64,000 nucleotides of DNA from Artemisia argyi (taxonomy: Eukaryota > Streptophyta > Magnoliopsida > Asterales > Asteraceae). The notes under the pieces are model-generated. The model was given only the letters and a program-made list of their open reading frames with translations. It had not been told where the DNA came from and did not search any database. The stretch covers positions 114,895,728 to 114,959,727 of the forward strand of contig CM060693.1 in NCBI GenBank assembly GCA_030686995.1. Reading direction: 5' to 3'. A program made the translations under genes and the position numbers. This document shows, in pieces, positions 44,512 to 54,428 of this stretch; position 1 is the stretch's first letter, and each line of letters opens with the position of its first letter.

Positions 44512-46492
44512 AAAACGTTCCTGTTTTGTTAATTGGTGGCCTACCTGGACGCTGAATACCCGAATCATTCGAACCGTTAACATCTACAGTTAACAACATA
44601 TTATACAAATATTGTTTGGGAAAATCAAATATGGCATTAATATGTGTTTGACATACGTTCCTAGTAAATTACACCGTTATTCCCTATACTACTTTAGTCA
44701 TAATATCACTAAACGGTGTGTCTTTTCCAAGAAAAAAAAAAAACCTTTCAATTGCCTAACGCTTCTTGTCTATAAATTGTAACACTTGCAGTCACAAAAA
44801 TCATTCCATACAACTTTATTTCTACATTAGCAACAATGGCAGAAAACGCGAAGGCAAATGCGCAAGAAGAAACCTTTGGAGAACAACTCCGAAGGTATTG
44901 TGAGCACAAGTCAGGGATACATAAGAAAAGGTTTAAAGAGTTTGAAGAGATAGAAGCAAAAGCAAAGGCAGTAAAGGAAAAAGCTCTTAAGGACAAAGAT
45001 GCTAAGCGGAAATCTATATCTAAATGGATGCAAATGTGGGCAAACAGAAAACGAAAACTTGATCCGGATCAAAAGGAAGACTCATCCGATGATGAGTTTT
45101 TCGATTATGACAACCTACACTTGTCATTTGATCCGGAGAAATCCCCAAAGTTTAGTTTGTAATTGTTTCTAATTCTCATCTTGTTTCTTTTGCATGATAT
45201 GTTCAATGTAATGTTACCCTTGTCTTACTATGGGAATGAAAATTTAATTTTATGTTTAATTCGAAATCAAGTCTTTAATTTACACCTGGTTTACTCTAAC
45301 AGTTTTAAATATCATACCTATCTTCTTATTTGGTGGTCTTCCTCTACGTCGGGTGCTTAAATCAACAGTATTGTTGCCCCCCATTGATGATCCACTACCT
45401 CTACCTGTGTTTAACAACACGTAAGATAATTTATCATATAAAACATACTCATATATTTATAAATAACACAATATGTTTATAACAAAGCTAAACAAAAACA
45501 ATCACCTTTGGTGCGACCTGTTGGAGTGTCACCTTCATAAACAGATGAATCAACTGTGCTTGGTTTATTTTTTGGATCTTTAATGAATGTATTTTTATGA
45601 AAAACATAAATCAATGCCAATCAAAAAAATATACATTTACAACAATTATATTAAAACATTCCTAACTTGTGAATGTTTTTTTGGCGTGTCATCTTCAAAC
45701 ATGCGTGGAGTGTTTTCATCTACATCCTTTATAGGATCTGTAAACAATTAAATTTAGAAATATATTATACCAAACATGCTTATAATAAACAACACGCTGA
45801 TTGAATGTGTCGCAACATTACATCTAAACTGACCTACTGTTGTATCACTTCCAATCGTAGTGGTACGTGCCAAGCCTGTTCTGCTAGTCGAGCCTCTAAC
45901 AACTGGAGATTAAAGCGTATAATTATAGAGATATGCATATTAGACATGTAACCAAACACAAATAATTTAAATTTTCAAATTCGGGCATGCCTAATAACAA
46001 TAAAACAAACAACAGATCTAAATAGATAATAATACACCAGACAATACATCAAACTGCATATCTAAAAAGCTAATGACATACCTGTTGTAGTTTTCTTAAA
46101 CCTTTCCCCCTCTTGTGTTTTAGCTACTCCTCGTTGTTTGTTTGCTTGAAAAGCACAAACATTAACGAATAATCAAAAAAATATAATAGAGACTGTAGTA
46201 CAACCTTGGTTGAACTTGCTAATAATATACCTCTTAGACGGTTAGTAAAAAAAAATATAACATTAATAATAATACATCAAATTACTAGTATAAACATTTA
46301 ATAATATACCAGTTGCAGGTCTCCTTAAGTTCCCCACATCTCGAGCTTTAGTTTCTCCTTGTTGTTTGTTTGCTGAAAACGATAATGTAATCATCATCAC
46401 ATGAATAAAGTAAACATCCTATTACAAATCTTGTATGAGATTCTATCTTTCATACCATTAGAAAGCCTCAATGAATGTCGTTGTGGCTGCAT
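43170..46492 (-). CDS. N-terminal micro-exon ladder of the RPA1-like gene
   Basis: Exons inferred from GT/AG signals (minus strand, high to low): 46492-46456, 46372-46310, 46144-46082, 45902-45834, 45737-45667, 45577-45506, 45404-45318, 44583-44545, 44150-44076, 43998-43903, 43798-43712, 43630-43481, 43391-43338, 43235-43170. Lengths are 37-150 nt. Every intron is phase 1 except the one after 45667, so nearly all exons can be skipped or duplicated without changing frame. Exons 2 and 3 are both 63 nt and start ANKQ. 44150-44076 and 43998-43903 share D(Y/F)GK.KTTM.NT. A degenerate third copy lies at 44385-44425. The 45404-45318 exon encodes RRRGRPPNKK, an AT-hook. The encoded segment is polar and disordered, with repeated DTP motifs. 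Confidence 0.65.
44476..44513. repeat. (AAAT)n microsatellite
   Basis: About nine AAAT units in an intron of the RPA1-like gene. Confidence 0.9.
44836..45162 (+). CDS. Small charged coiled-coil protein nested in an intron
   Basis: 108 codons, ATG 44836 to TAA 45160, intact. It lies on the opposite strand inside the RPA1-like intron between exons 45404-45318 and 44583-44545. A TATA box (TATAAAT, 44771-44777) is 65 bp upstream of the ATG. The protein is mostly a long basic/acidic helix (KKRFKEFEEIEAKAKAVKEK), then a Trp-containing basic segment (WMQMWANRKRKLDP) that could serve as a nuclear signal, then an acidic end (DSSDDEFFDYD). No signal peptide. The host intron is about 730 bp, while many neighbouring introns are 90-300 bp, so the gene may have arrived by insertion. 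Function unknown. Confidence 0.6.
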   Translation: MAENAKANAQEETFGEQLRRYCEHKSGIHKKRFKEFEEIEAKAKAVKEKALKDKDAKRKSISKWMQMWANRKRKLDPDQKEDSSDDEFFDYDNLHLSFDPEKSPKFSL

Positions 46493-46764
46493 GTTTTCGT
46501 CTAGGTTTCAGCCGTTTCATCAAAATATGTGAATGAATAATGGACATGTACATATAGTGAAATTTTAGGTTACTAATATTTAGGATTGTTATAAGTTCAT
46601 TTAGAGGATTAAGTCTATACTTATCCTAACACAAAAACGTATCATATATCTGAGAATAGTTTACTAAACTTATCTTGTTGCAAATCCAAAATACCAAATT
46701 TAAACAAAACATAATATCCGAACCTAGCTTTATTTAGTTTAATGTCTCAAATTAATCACAAACT

Positions 46765-46842
46765 AATTAAGTGGTGTAGTGGTTATCATGCTTCGTAATT
46801 ATAGTGAGGATCCCTAGTTCGAACCATGATAAGACTTTTTTT
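46765..46842 (+). ncRNA. tRNA-Val-like Pol III element (SINE head or pseudo-tRNA)
   Basis: GTGGTGTAGTGGTTATCATG (46771-46790) matches the A-box half of plant tRNA-Val. AGTTCGAACCA (about 46818-46828) is a good B box. The spacing is tRNA-like, and a T8 run (46835-46842) follows as a possible Pol III terminator. The stems do not pair well, so a functional tRNA is unlikely; a tRNA-derived SINE fragment is more likely. Confidence 0.45.
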
Positions 46843-46930
46843 TGGCAAACAAAATGAAAATAAATTAACTGGAATTAGTTGAAATAATATTAAAACGAAA
46901 ATACATTAATTGGAATTAATTGAAATAATA

Positions 46931-46985
46931 TTATGTAGTGCCTAGTCATCAATGAGTCATCGATTAGTCATTGAACAGTCATCGA
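46931..46985. repeat. Reiterated AGTCATCGAT motif
   Basis: Four to five imperfect copies of TAGTCATCGAT/GAGTCATCGAT in 55 bp, partly palindromic. They include ATGAGTCAT, a bZIP (GCN4/AP-1-type) site. It lies upstream of exon 1 of the RPA1-like gene (minus strand), about 440-490 bp from its ATG. Confidence 0.5.
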
Positions 46986-47013
46986 TGACTGGATAATGCT
47001 GACATGTCCATCC

Positions 47014-47019
<6 letters not shown>

Positions 47020-47102
<83 letters not shown>
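47020..47102. repeat. (TA)n microsatellite
   Basis: About 40 TA units directly abutting the E1 LTR. The element may have inserted into it. Confidence 0.96.
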
Positions 47103-47104
<2 letters not shown>

Positions 47105-48493
47105 ATACGTGAGAATTGCGCCCTCGCAACAGGTTTTACCTCTCAAGGGATCTTGAGAAGCTTACAACCCCCACCAGGCAGTGTACCTGATTGTTGTAGT
47201 ATAGTATAGTGACAAGTACCGGGGGATTGATCGTTCAACTCAGGAATAGTGTCGCTAGGATTGGAAAGCCTACTAAACTAGGTCTAGAGGTGAGAGATGA
47301 TTCTTTTTGTATTTTTATATTTTATAGAAAGCAAGTAAAATCTCGGGTATTGGAAGAGTGGGCAGAATTAGTTGCTGGTCAACTAACCCAATTAACTACT
47401 AATGCAATCAAAATAAAATAAAAGAAATGAAAATAAAACTAATTATACTAATGTGGTGGAAACGATAATGAGGAAAGTTGTGTTCACTTAGATTTCATTA
47501 CTCCCTAGATATCTTTTACAAGTTGATTAGCTTGTTACAATTGCATGGATGATGGGTCATATTCCTTAATACTAGTCGTAGGGCCGTGTACAATATTCCC
47601 TAACTTTATAAGTTCCTACTTCACTCCTATGTCGAGATTAGAATTCTCTTTCGCATTAAATACAACCAAAAATCATAGTACACCTCCGATCATGTTTCTT
47701 AAGACGTTAAAACAAGTTACCAATGGAAGTCTGTCAGTTTTCTTAAGCCTAGCATCGAATACAATCATCCGTAACAATTATAAACAAACAATCAACCCAT
47801 AATCAACATCTAGGTTTCACTACATCTAAGCAAACACAATAAAGATCTAGCCTAGCATGTTAAAGAGAAGACAAGCGTAAGATATAATCACACAACACAT
47901 AGACATATTGAATGATTTGAATGAATACTTATCTTCAATTGAACATGGAAGAATCAAGGGGTTGAAACCCTTGAAAAGCTGTTAAAATTCGTCTAGGGTT
48001 TATGCCCTAATATCCTACACAAAGTTCCACACCAATGAATGAAAATTGGAAAACTATATATAGATTTTATACCTTGACGGCGTCACGTTATAGCTTGTGA
48101 CGCCGTCAACTCGCCGCCATGATAAAATTCGTATTGCCTAGATCCAATTGTGACGCCGTCATGTAGGAAATCACTCTGGGCCGTCACTAGTATTTGGACC
48201 TTGACGGCCTTGGTGACGCCGTCAGGCCAATTAGCTTGAAAACTCTCTGGGCCGTCGCGTTATAAGTTCCATATCCACCTCTTTTATCACTCTTGACGCC
48301 GTCACGTGTAAAAGCTTGACGTCGTCAGGTACTGTTCTAGCAAGGAAATTTGAGACTTAGCCGTTTTCTTCACTTTTATGCTCCAAAAACGTCTAAAATG
48401 ACAAAAGGAACGATTTAGGGCAATATTTGATCAAATAATCTCGAATTCGGGCTTAAATGACCCCTTAAAAGCGGTACACTTTTCGCCTCATCA
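47103..48493 (-). repeat. 3' LTR of E1
   Basis: 1,391 bp, TGATACG...CCTCATCA, collinear with 24392-25805 and 52285-53486. A minus-strand TATA (CTATATATAG, about 48053) has several TGACGCCGTCA-type palindromes within 270 bp on its upstream side. Confidence 0.9.
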
Positions 48494-51344
48494 AATACCC
48501 TTACACTTGAGATTTGCTTGTCCTCAAGCAAATGCGCTTTTATTCTAATTAAATTACAAGTTAGGGGTCATTTAACACTAATATAAAAGTAATTACAACA
48601 AATAATTGTTCCACTAAAAACCAAAAACAAGCACGGAGGTCCAACACTAGCACCTCACAAATAGTGTTTAGATACTCACATCTCTCGGGTGTAATAAAGT
48701 ATATATCACAATATGGAAATGGAAAACATCTCTCACTACCTGTCATAGCAAATAGATTACCATAGGCTTGGGAAAGGATCAAACCTCCACCACTTGGCGT
48801 AAGCACCTAGGATAAACTATCAAAGAGGTCTTTTAAAGGGTTATAATGTTAGGTGTAGGGATATGGAAAACACGGTTTTGTTAGATAAAGGCAATATTTA
48901 CTGGTGGGGAGTTAATCATCTTGGTTAATTACATGTACAATATAGCGTTGCTAAGCCAAGACTCGACTCGACTTAAGCTAATAAATCAAAAATAACAAAA
49001 ACATAAAATAAACATAGAATGAAACGGGACGGTAGTCCGTATGTTTTTTTTACTCTTTTCTTTTTTTTCTATTTTTTTTTCTTTTTCTTAATTTTTTTTA
49101 TTTTTTATTTTATTTTTTTATTTTTTTTGCATACACTCTTACCCTACCATCCAAAATAATACATCATAGGGAATGTACATTCCCCTTACACTTGAATTTT
49201 TACATACTTTACAATAAACTACTCTAATGACTCGAATCAAGATAATCAAAACACTTGGAGTACTTTTTAAGATTAACGCACATATGGGGGTAATATATGA
49301 TGTTCTTCCCCATTACTCCATAACACAAGTACTTTAACCATGAGTCCCAATCGTCCCAAAACAATATGTACAAGATATGACTCGATTTAGCAACCATGTA
49401 ATCAATTAGATAATTAACTAAGGGTTTAACATGTAACAATAATGCACTAAGGATAAGTGCATACACAGAAGGCTAAGGCGATTTGGTTGCACATTTGGGG
49501 TGGGTTGTAACAAATTCTTCCTTTAAGTAAGATGCTTAAAGTTAGAAACGAAAAGATAGGCTCGGAGGGGTGTACTAGGGGTTTCGTGTACTAAAAATGA
49601 GTACAACGCTAAGGTGTGGGAAAAATTAATTGACTTTATTATTCAAGTAATATGACTTAAATGGTCAAGTAATTATGATACGGGTTAAACCAATGTTGCA
49701 AAAATCGTGAATCGGTCCCGAGGCGGTCGGGGGCCGAGTTGCGATTTTTGGCCGATTAATCGGCCGATTTTCTTGACTCGGCCGATTACCTTGTAATTTC
49801 CTACAAGTTCCAGGGCCGAGGCCGATTAATCGGCCGCCTCATCCGATTTTTGCAACACTGGGTTAAACACAAGGGTGATCCTAATGCCTCTTATCAAGTA
49901 GTAAATCCTACTACACGAATGTAGTCTCACTAGCGGTCTCGGGATGCATCACTAACTCAAGTTCTAGAATCTAAATGCTACCGGTATACTCATGAGTACT
50001 AATAATGAATGCTTTTCCTATCAAATCTAAAGGCGAACCTCACATATTTGTGTGGAAATGTTTTCTGAATGGTACGGTTTTGTGCTAGTCATACAACTCC
50101 TATCCATGAGACGCTTGTTAAGGCTAAAGTTTCACTCCTAAATGTTGTAAAAAAATTTAAATTTGGCGCTAAAATTACACTAACAAGTATTTCTTTTAGT
50201 TTTATTACACACCTACTATCGAACAAACAAACTCAAGTGCAATAGTATCCTATACGGTATCATCATTTACCCTCCCCTTACACTTAGGATGAACATTGTC
50301 CCCAATGTTCAATTAAAGGATGTAAAAGTAAAGAGGTAAAAGAATGAAAACAAATACTCCCCTGATTCGTTCGGTGTGGATAGTGTGTCAACAAGGTTAG
50401 ATCTTCCTCTAAGAAAATGAACGTTGAAAGCTTCCCTCCAGAAATATAAATCATCTTCTTGTCCAATATAACCTGTTAAACCTGAGAAAACAATCACAAA
50501 AACCCAAAGCATCAATCCGAACAAAGGAAACTCACAACTAGATGTAATTCCAGACTTAGGAATAAAAACAAAACAATTAAAGATATAATGCTTGTGGAAT
50601 GAATATTTGCAGATTTCCTGGAGTTTATAAAACTAAAGATTTAACAAAAACTTTTACGACTCTGGTATAAACAAAACTCGCAAAATTTTTCAGAATTTAT
50701 GTACCTGACGCCGTCAGGTTATAACTCCTGACGCCGTCAGAATGTTCCTGCAAAAATCTCATGTTAAGTTTTCGGAAAATTTCTGGAAAAACTTATGCCT
50801 TACTTCCTGGAAAATCCTGCAAAACATCATTATGACTCGATACAAGCATTTGACTCAAACAATTACTAATATACATATTCATTTAATATTGTTGTGGTTC
50901 ATGTTCAATTTCGTTCTTATAAACAAATTTGGGTCTCCCCTTACACTTAGCTTTTGCAAAATACCTTTATATGTAATTAAGACGAAGTTAAAAACAAAAT
51001 AAAGCATTTTCACAATTTTGAATCATGATCCACAAACAATAAAAATAAAACATGCATACGGAAACAAATAAAATCAAATAAACAAACAAACAAACAAATA
51101 AATAAAGCTTGGGTTGCCTCCCAATAAGCGCTTGTTTTTGTTCAAGTCACGAGCCTGACTCTACCCTTATTTAACGGAAATAGGGGAGGTTTTCCCTACA
51201 CTTAGGATTAAGTGCGGGTGGAAGTAGCGATACACACCCTTAGGGAGGAAATATGCCACGTGAGGTGAAGGGGGTGAGTGAATGGCTTCCTTCATCCTAA
51301 AACTACACGGATAATATTGGTTGATGGGTGGGTCGGTTCCTTTT
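48494..51344 (-). other. E1 internal non-coding region
   Basis: No supported ORF. It carries the repeated CCCCTTACACTT motifs, a long T-rich block (49040-49130), and a pair of TGACGCCGTCA sites (50705-50740). It is interrupted by the MITE at 49691-49860. Confidence 0.65.
49691..49860. mobile_element. 170-bp palindromic hAT-type MITE
   Basis: Inverted ends CAATGTTGCAAAAATCG and CGATTTTTGCAACACTG, flanked by the 8-bp duplication GGTTAAAC (49683-49690 and 49861-49868). The interior repeats ATTAATCGGCCG in both orientations. The sister element E2 has the empty site at about 26945 (GGGTTTAACACAAGG). Confidence 0.92.
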
Positions 51345-52109
51345 TTATCTCAATATATCTAAGGATAGAAAGTTGTGTAAAGATTGAGGTTCTGGCTTAT
51401 CAACACTAGGAAATTCCCTAGAACTAAGGGTAAGGTTATCACTATAAGTATTCAAACCTATATCCTCTAGTGTTGCTTGGTCCAAGGGTTCTACCTCCAC
51501 TGGGATTCCTAAAGTTTCTTCTACTTCTTCCGGGTAAGTCACGGGTGGTGTGTGTGCCTCAAATGATGGTAGGACTTGTGGGGTACTTAGTGGGCTTGGG
51601 TTTTCTACTATCTCTTCCATCACATCAATATCACCTATGTGTTCATCTTGTATTATGGTAGTGCCTAACCATGACATGCAACTAGGTGGCTCAACTCTAA
51701 CCTCATGTGTGTCGTATGTTTTGGTGAAATCTATCCCGCTCGTGCAACTAGGTAGTTCAACATTAACCATCTCAATATCTTGGTTTGATTCTAAGTTCAT
51801 GTTCTTAGAAACTAGGTCATCTTGCTCATACGAATCCATCAATTCGTTGAACTTGTGGGTAATGGTTAGGAAGCTTTCCTCAAAATTCATCCAACGGGTC
51901 TCACTAAATGGAATTGATCCTGATAATGATCGTCTAATAGAAATCACACATGCATAGAATTCATCTAACCCATCTAACTTTACCCCCAAATCCTCTTGGA
52001 TGTCACTAATATCACACAAAAATTCATTGGAATGATAAGAAGCAAATCTATTTGTGAAATATAATTGTTCCTCTATTGTCAATGATCTAAATAGAATTTC
52101 ATCCGCCAT
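51345..52109 (-). CDS. E1 ORF, acidic protein of unknown function
   Basis: 255 codons from ATG 52109 to a stop at 51345. The frame is open upstream to 52148 without an ATG. The ORF begins about 150 bp after the primer-binding site. The N-terminal half looks helical (RSLTIEEQLYFTNRFASYHS). The rest is Glu/Pro-rich, with repeated (V/L)E(L/P)PSC motifs (VELPSC, VEPPSC). No zinc knuckle, protease or polymerase motif, and no resemblance to the E2 ORF in the same family. It could be a Gag remnant or captured sequence. Confidence 0.5.
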   Translation of the reverse strand: MADEILFRSLTIEEQLYFTNRFASYHSNEFLCDISDIQEDLGVKLDGLDEFYACVISIRRSLSGSIPFSETRWMNFEESFLTITHKFNELMDSYEQDDLVSKNMNLESNQDIEMVNVELPSCTSGIDFTKTYDTHEVRVEPPSCMSWLGTTIIQDEHIGDIDVMEEIVENPSPLSTPQVLPSFEAHTPPVTYPEEVEETLGIPVEVEPLDQATLEDIGLNTYSDNLTLSSREFPSVDKPEPQSLHNFLSLDILR

Positions 52110-52260
52110 AGGGACAAGTGAAAATGGTTTTACAAACAAAGGGCACAAAGAAAAAGATAGAATACAAGAAAGCTAATAAAAAGTAAACAAAAATCTCACT
52201 AAAAAGGAATCTAATGAGTAGACCTAATAAAAATAAAATTTTAACCTAGACAATAACTAT

Positions 52261-52278
52261 TCCCCGGCAGCGGCGCCA
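52261..52278 (-). promoter_or_regulatory. tRNA-Asp primer-binding site of E1
   Basis: On the minus strand TGGCGCCGCTGCCGGGGA, beginning six bases after the 5' LTR end. It differs by one base from the complement of the usual plant tRNA-Asp 3' end. Confidence 0.85.
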
Positions 52279-52284
52279 AAAACT

Positions 52285-53486
52285 TGATACGTGGGAATTG
52301 CGTCCTCGCAACAGGTTTTACCTCTCAAGGGATCTTGAGAAGCTTACAACCCCCACCAGGCAGTGTACCTGATCATTGTAGTATAGTATAGTGACAAGTA
52401 CCGGGGGATTGATCGTTTAACTCAAGAATAGTGTCGCTAGGATTAGAAAGCCTACTAAACTAGGTCTAGAGGTGAGGGATGATTCTTTTTGTATTTTTAT
52501 ATTTTATAGAAAGTAAGTAAAATCTCGGGTATTGGAAGAGTGGGCGGAATTAGATGCTAGCCAACTAACACAATTAACTACTAATGCAATCAAAATAAAA
52601 TAAATGAAATGAAATAAAACTAATTATACTAATGTCGTGGAAACAATAATGAGGAAAGTTGTGCTTACTTAGATTTCATTACTCCCTAGATATCTTTTAC
52701 AAGTTGATTAGCTTGTTACAATTGCATGGATGACGGGTCATATTATTTAATACTAGTCGTAGGGCCGTGTACAATATTCCCTAACTCTATAAGATCCTAC
52801 TTCACTCCTATGTCGAGCCGTTAGAAGCTCCTAACCTGGGATCATTAGAATTCTCTTATGCATTAAATACAACCAAAAATCATAGTACACCTCCGATCAT
52901 GTTTCTTAAGACGTTCAAGCAAGTTACCAATGGAAGTCTGCCAGTTTTCTTAAGCCTAACATCGAATACAATCATCCGTAACAATTATAAACAAACAATC
53001 AACCCATAATCAACATCTAGGTTTCACTACATCTAAGCAAACACAATAAAGATCTAGCCTAGCATGTTAAAGAGAAGACAAGCGTAAGATATAATCACAC
53101 AACACATAGACATATTGAATTATTTAAATGAATACTTATCTTCATTTGAATATGGAAGAATCAAGGAGTTGAAACCCTTGAAAAGCTGTTAAAATTCGTC
53201 TACGGTTTATGCCCTAATATCCAACACAATGTTCCACACCAATGAATGAAAATTGGAAAACTATATATAGATTTAACACCTTAACGGCGTCACGTTATAG
53301 CTTGTGACGCCGTCAACTCACCGCCATGATAAAATTCGTATTGCCTAGATCCAATTGTGACGCCGTCATGTAGGAAATCACTCTGGGCCGTCACTAGTAT
53401 TTGGACCCTGACGGCCTTGGTGACTCCGTCAAGCCAATAAGCTTGAAAACTTTCTGGGCTGTCACGTTATAAGTTCCATATCCACC
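52285..53486 (-). repeat. 5' LTR of E1, incomplete
   Basis: Collinear with 47103-48275. Similarity stops at TATCCACCT, where the S1 LTR begins. The rest of this LTR is not found in the window and would lie beyond S1. Confidence 0.9.
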
Positions 53487-54428
53487 TGTTGGGTCTGTTA
53501 AAACCCAAACTCCTTAATCTAGGATTTGAACATAAAATATCCTAAGTGTTTGATAACCGAAAACACCAAACAAGTCACTAAATACATAGTTGTTCAGTGA
53601 GTCATCCTCAAGATGCTCAGGGCGGATCTATGAAGAAAGATTCACCATTCAGTGAGGCGGTTCTCAGTGAATGATACCTGAGCCAAAGAAGAAGATGATG
53701 GATACAGTGAGGGATGACAATAACTCACTGAGTCCCATGACTCCTCACCAAGTAAGATCACTGAATGAACAAAGACTGAAGATAAGAAGACTGAAGTAAA
53801 GGCGGGATTAGGCGGGATAAGTTTGAATGGATAAGGGTAGGTCCTTATCATGCAAAGGTCAACTTTCCCTGAATGAGTGTAATACCAAGACATGTGTCAA
53901 CACTGAAGACCAGAAAGCATCCTTGACCTTTACTACTTATAGCCATTTGTAATAGGGACAAAATACCTATGTATTTTGTCCAATATAGGATGATGTAATA
54001 TTGTCTTGTGGTCTTTGTCCATTAGGTATGTGTTAGAATCTACTTGTGTATAAATAGAGAATAATTGGGAGAGGTAAAGATTACTTTTGTGCACTCAATG
54101 CTTAGACATTCACAAACCAAATCTTTACTCTCTCAAAAGAACAACACAATCCCTGAGATAGCTCAGTAGGATCTTAGTTGTCACTCAAACTTAGTTTGAG
54201 TTTAGTGAGGAGTACACCGTACTTGTCATTTCAATCCTAAGTGTTGTTCCGCAAACACTTGGGTATAATTCTTTTGATTAATTTCTAATAAAGAATTAAA
54301 CGTTGAAAACTTTGTATATTATCTTTTACGTTTATTTACTTTTTATAATTAATCAATACTTCGCTACATCATGGAACTTGGTAAGATTAACTTTGTAGTT
54401 AACCATAACCAAGTAAAAGGGTCCAACA
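53487..54428 (+). repeat. 5' LTR of S1
   Basis: Canonical TGTTGG...CCAACA ends. A TATA box TATAAATA lies at 54049-54056. The upstream part (53590-53775) repeats CAGTGA/CACTGA motifs about ten times. Confidence 0.9.

Larger units (their letters stand above)
29877..46492 (-). pseudogene. RPA1-like gene, about 26 exons, split by Gypsy element G1
   Basis: Minus strand, exon 1 ATG at 46492-46490, final stop at 29877. Protein order: a disordered N-terminal region from a micro-exon ladder (46492-43170), OB fold A (42576-43088), OB fold B (about 42410-42510 and 31447-31918), a zinc-knuckle/OB fold C (30763-31335), an acidic region (30296-30649), and a short basic C-terminus. Members of this family bind single-stranded DNA in replication and repair, and plants and Helitrons carry many diverged RPA1-like copies. 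Breaks seen: the G1 insertion 31919-42293 at the border of the exon coding RLDCTF, an in-frame TAA at 31201-31203 in the zinc region, frame conflicts at the exon joins 31598/31523 and near 42440, and no clear acceptor for the 42410-42510 exon. The 5' half (to 42576) is intact. Confidence 0.75.
47103..53486 (-). mobile_element. Non-autonomous LTR element E1, 5' LTR cut by S1
   Basis: Minus-strand element: 3' LTR 47103-48493, internal 48494-52284, 5' LTR 52285-53486 interrupted by S1 at 53487. The primer-binding site TGGCGCCGCTGCCGGGGA (minus strand, 52278-52261) is complementary to the 3' end of tRNA-Asp. That primer is typical of the Athila/Tat side of Gypsy elements. One ORF (51345-52109) is present and no pol. 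Five CCC(C)TTACACTT motifs occur at about 48501, 49183, 50273, 50938 and 51192, collinear with E2. Confidence 0.82.

Noticed and set aside
46765..46842. Functional tRNA gene
   Set aside because: The acceptor and anticodon stems do not pair; only the A- and B-box regions are tRNA-like.
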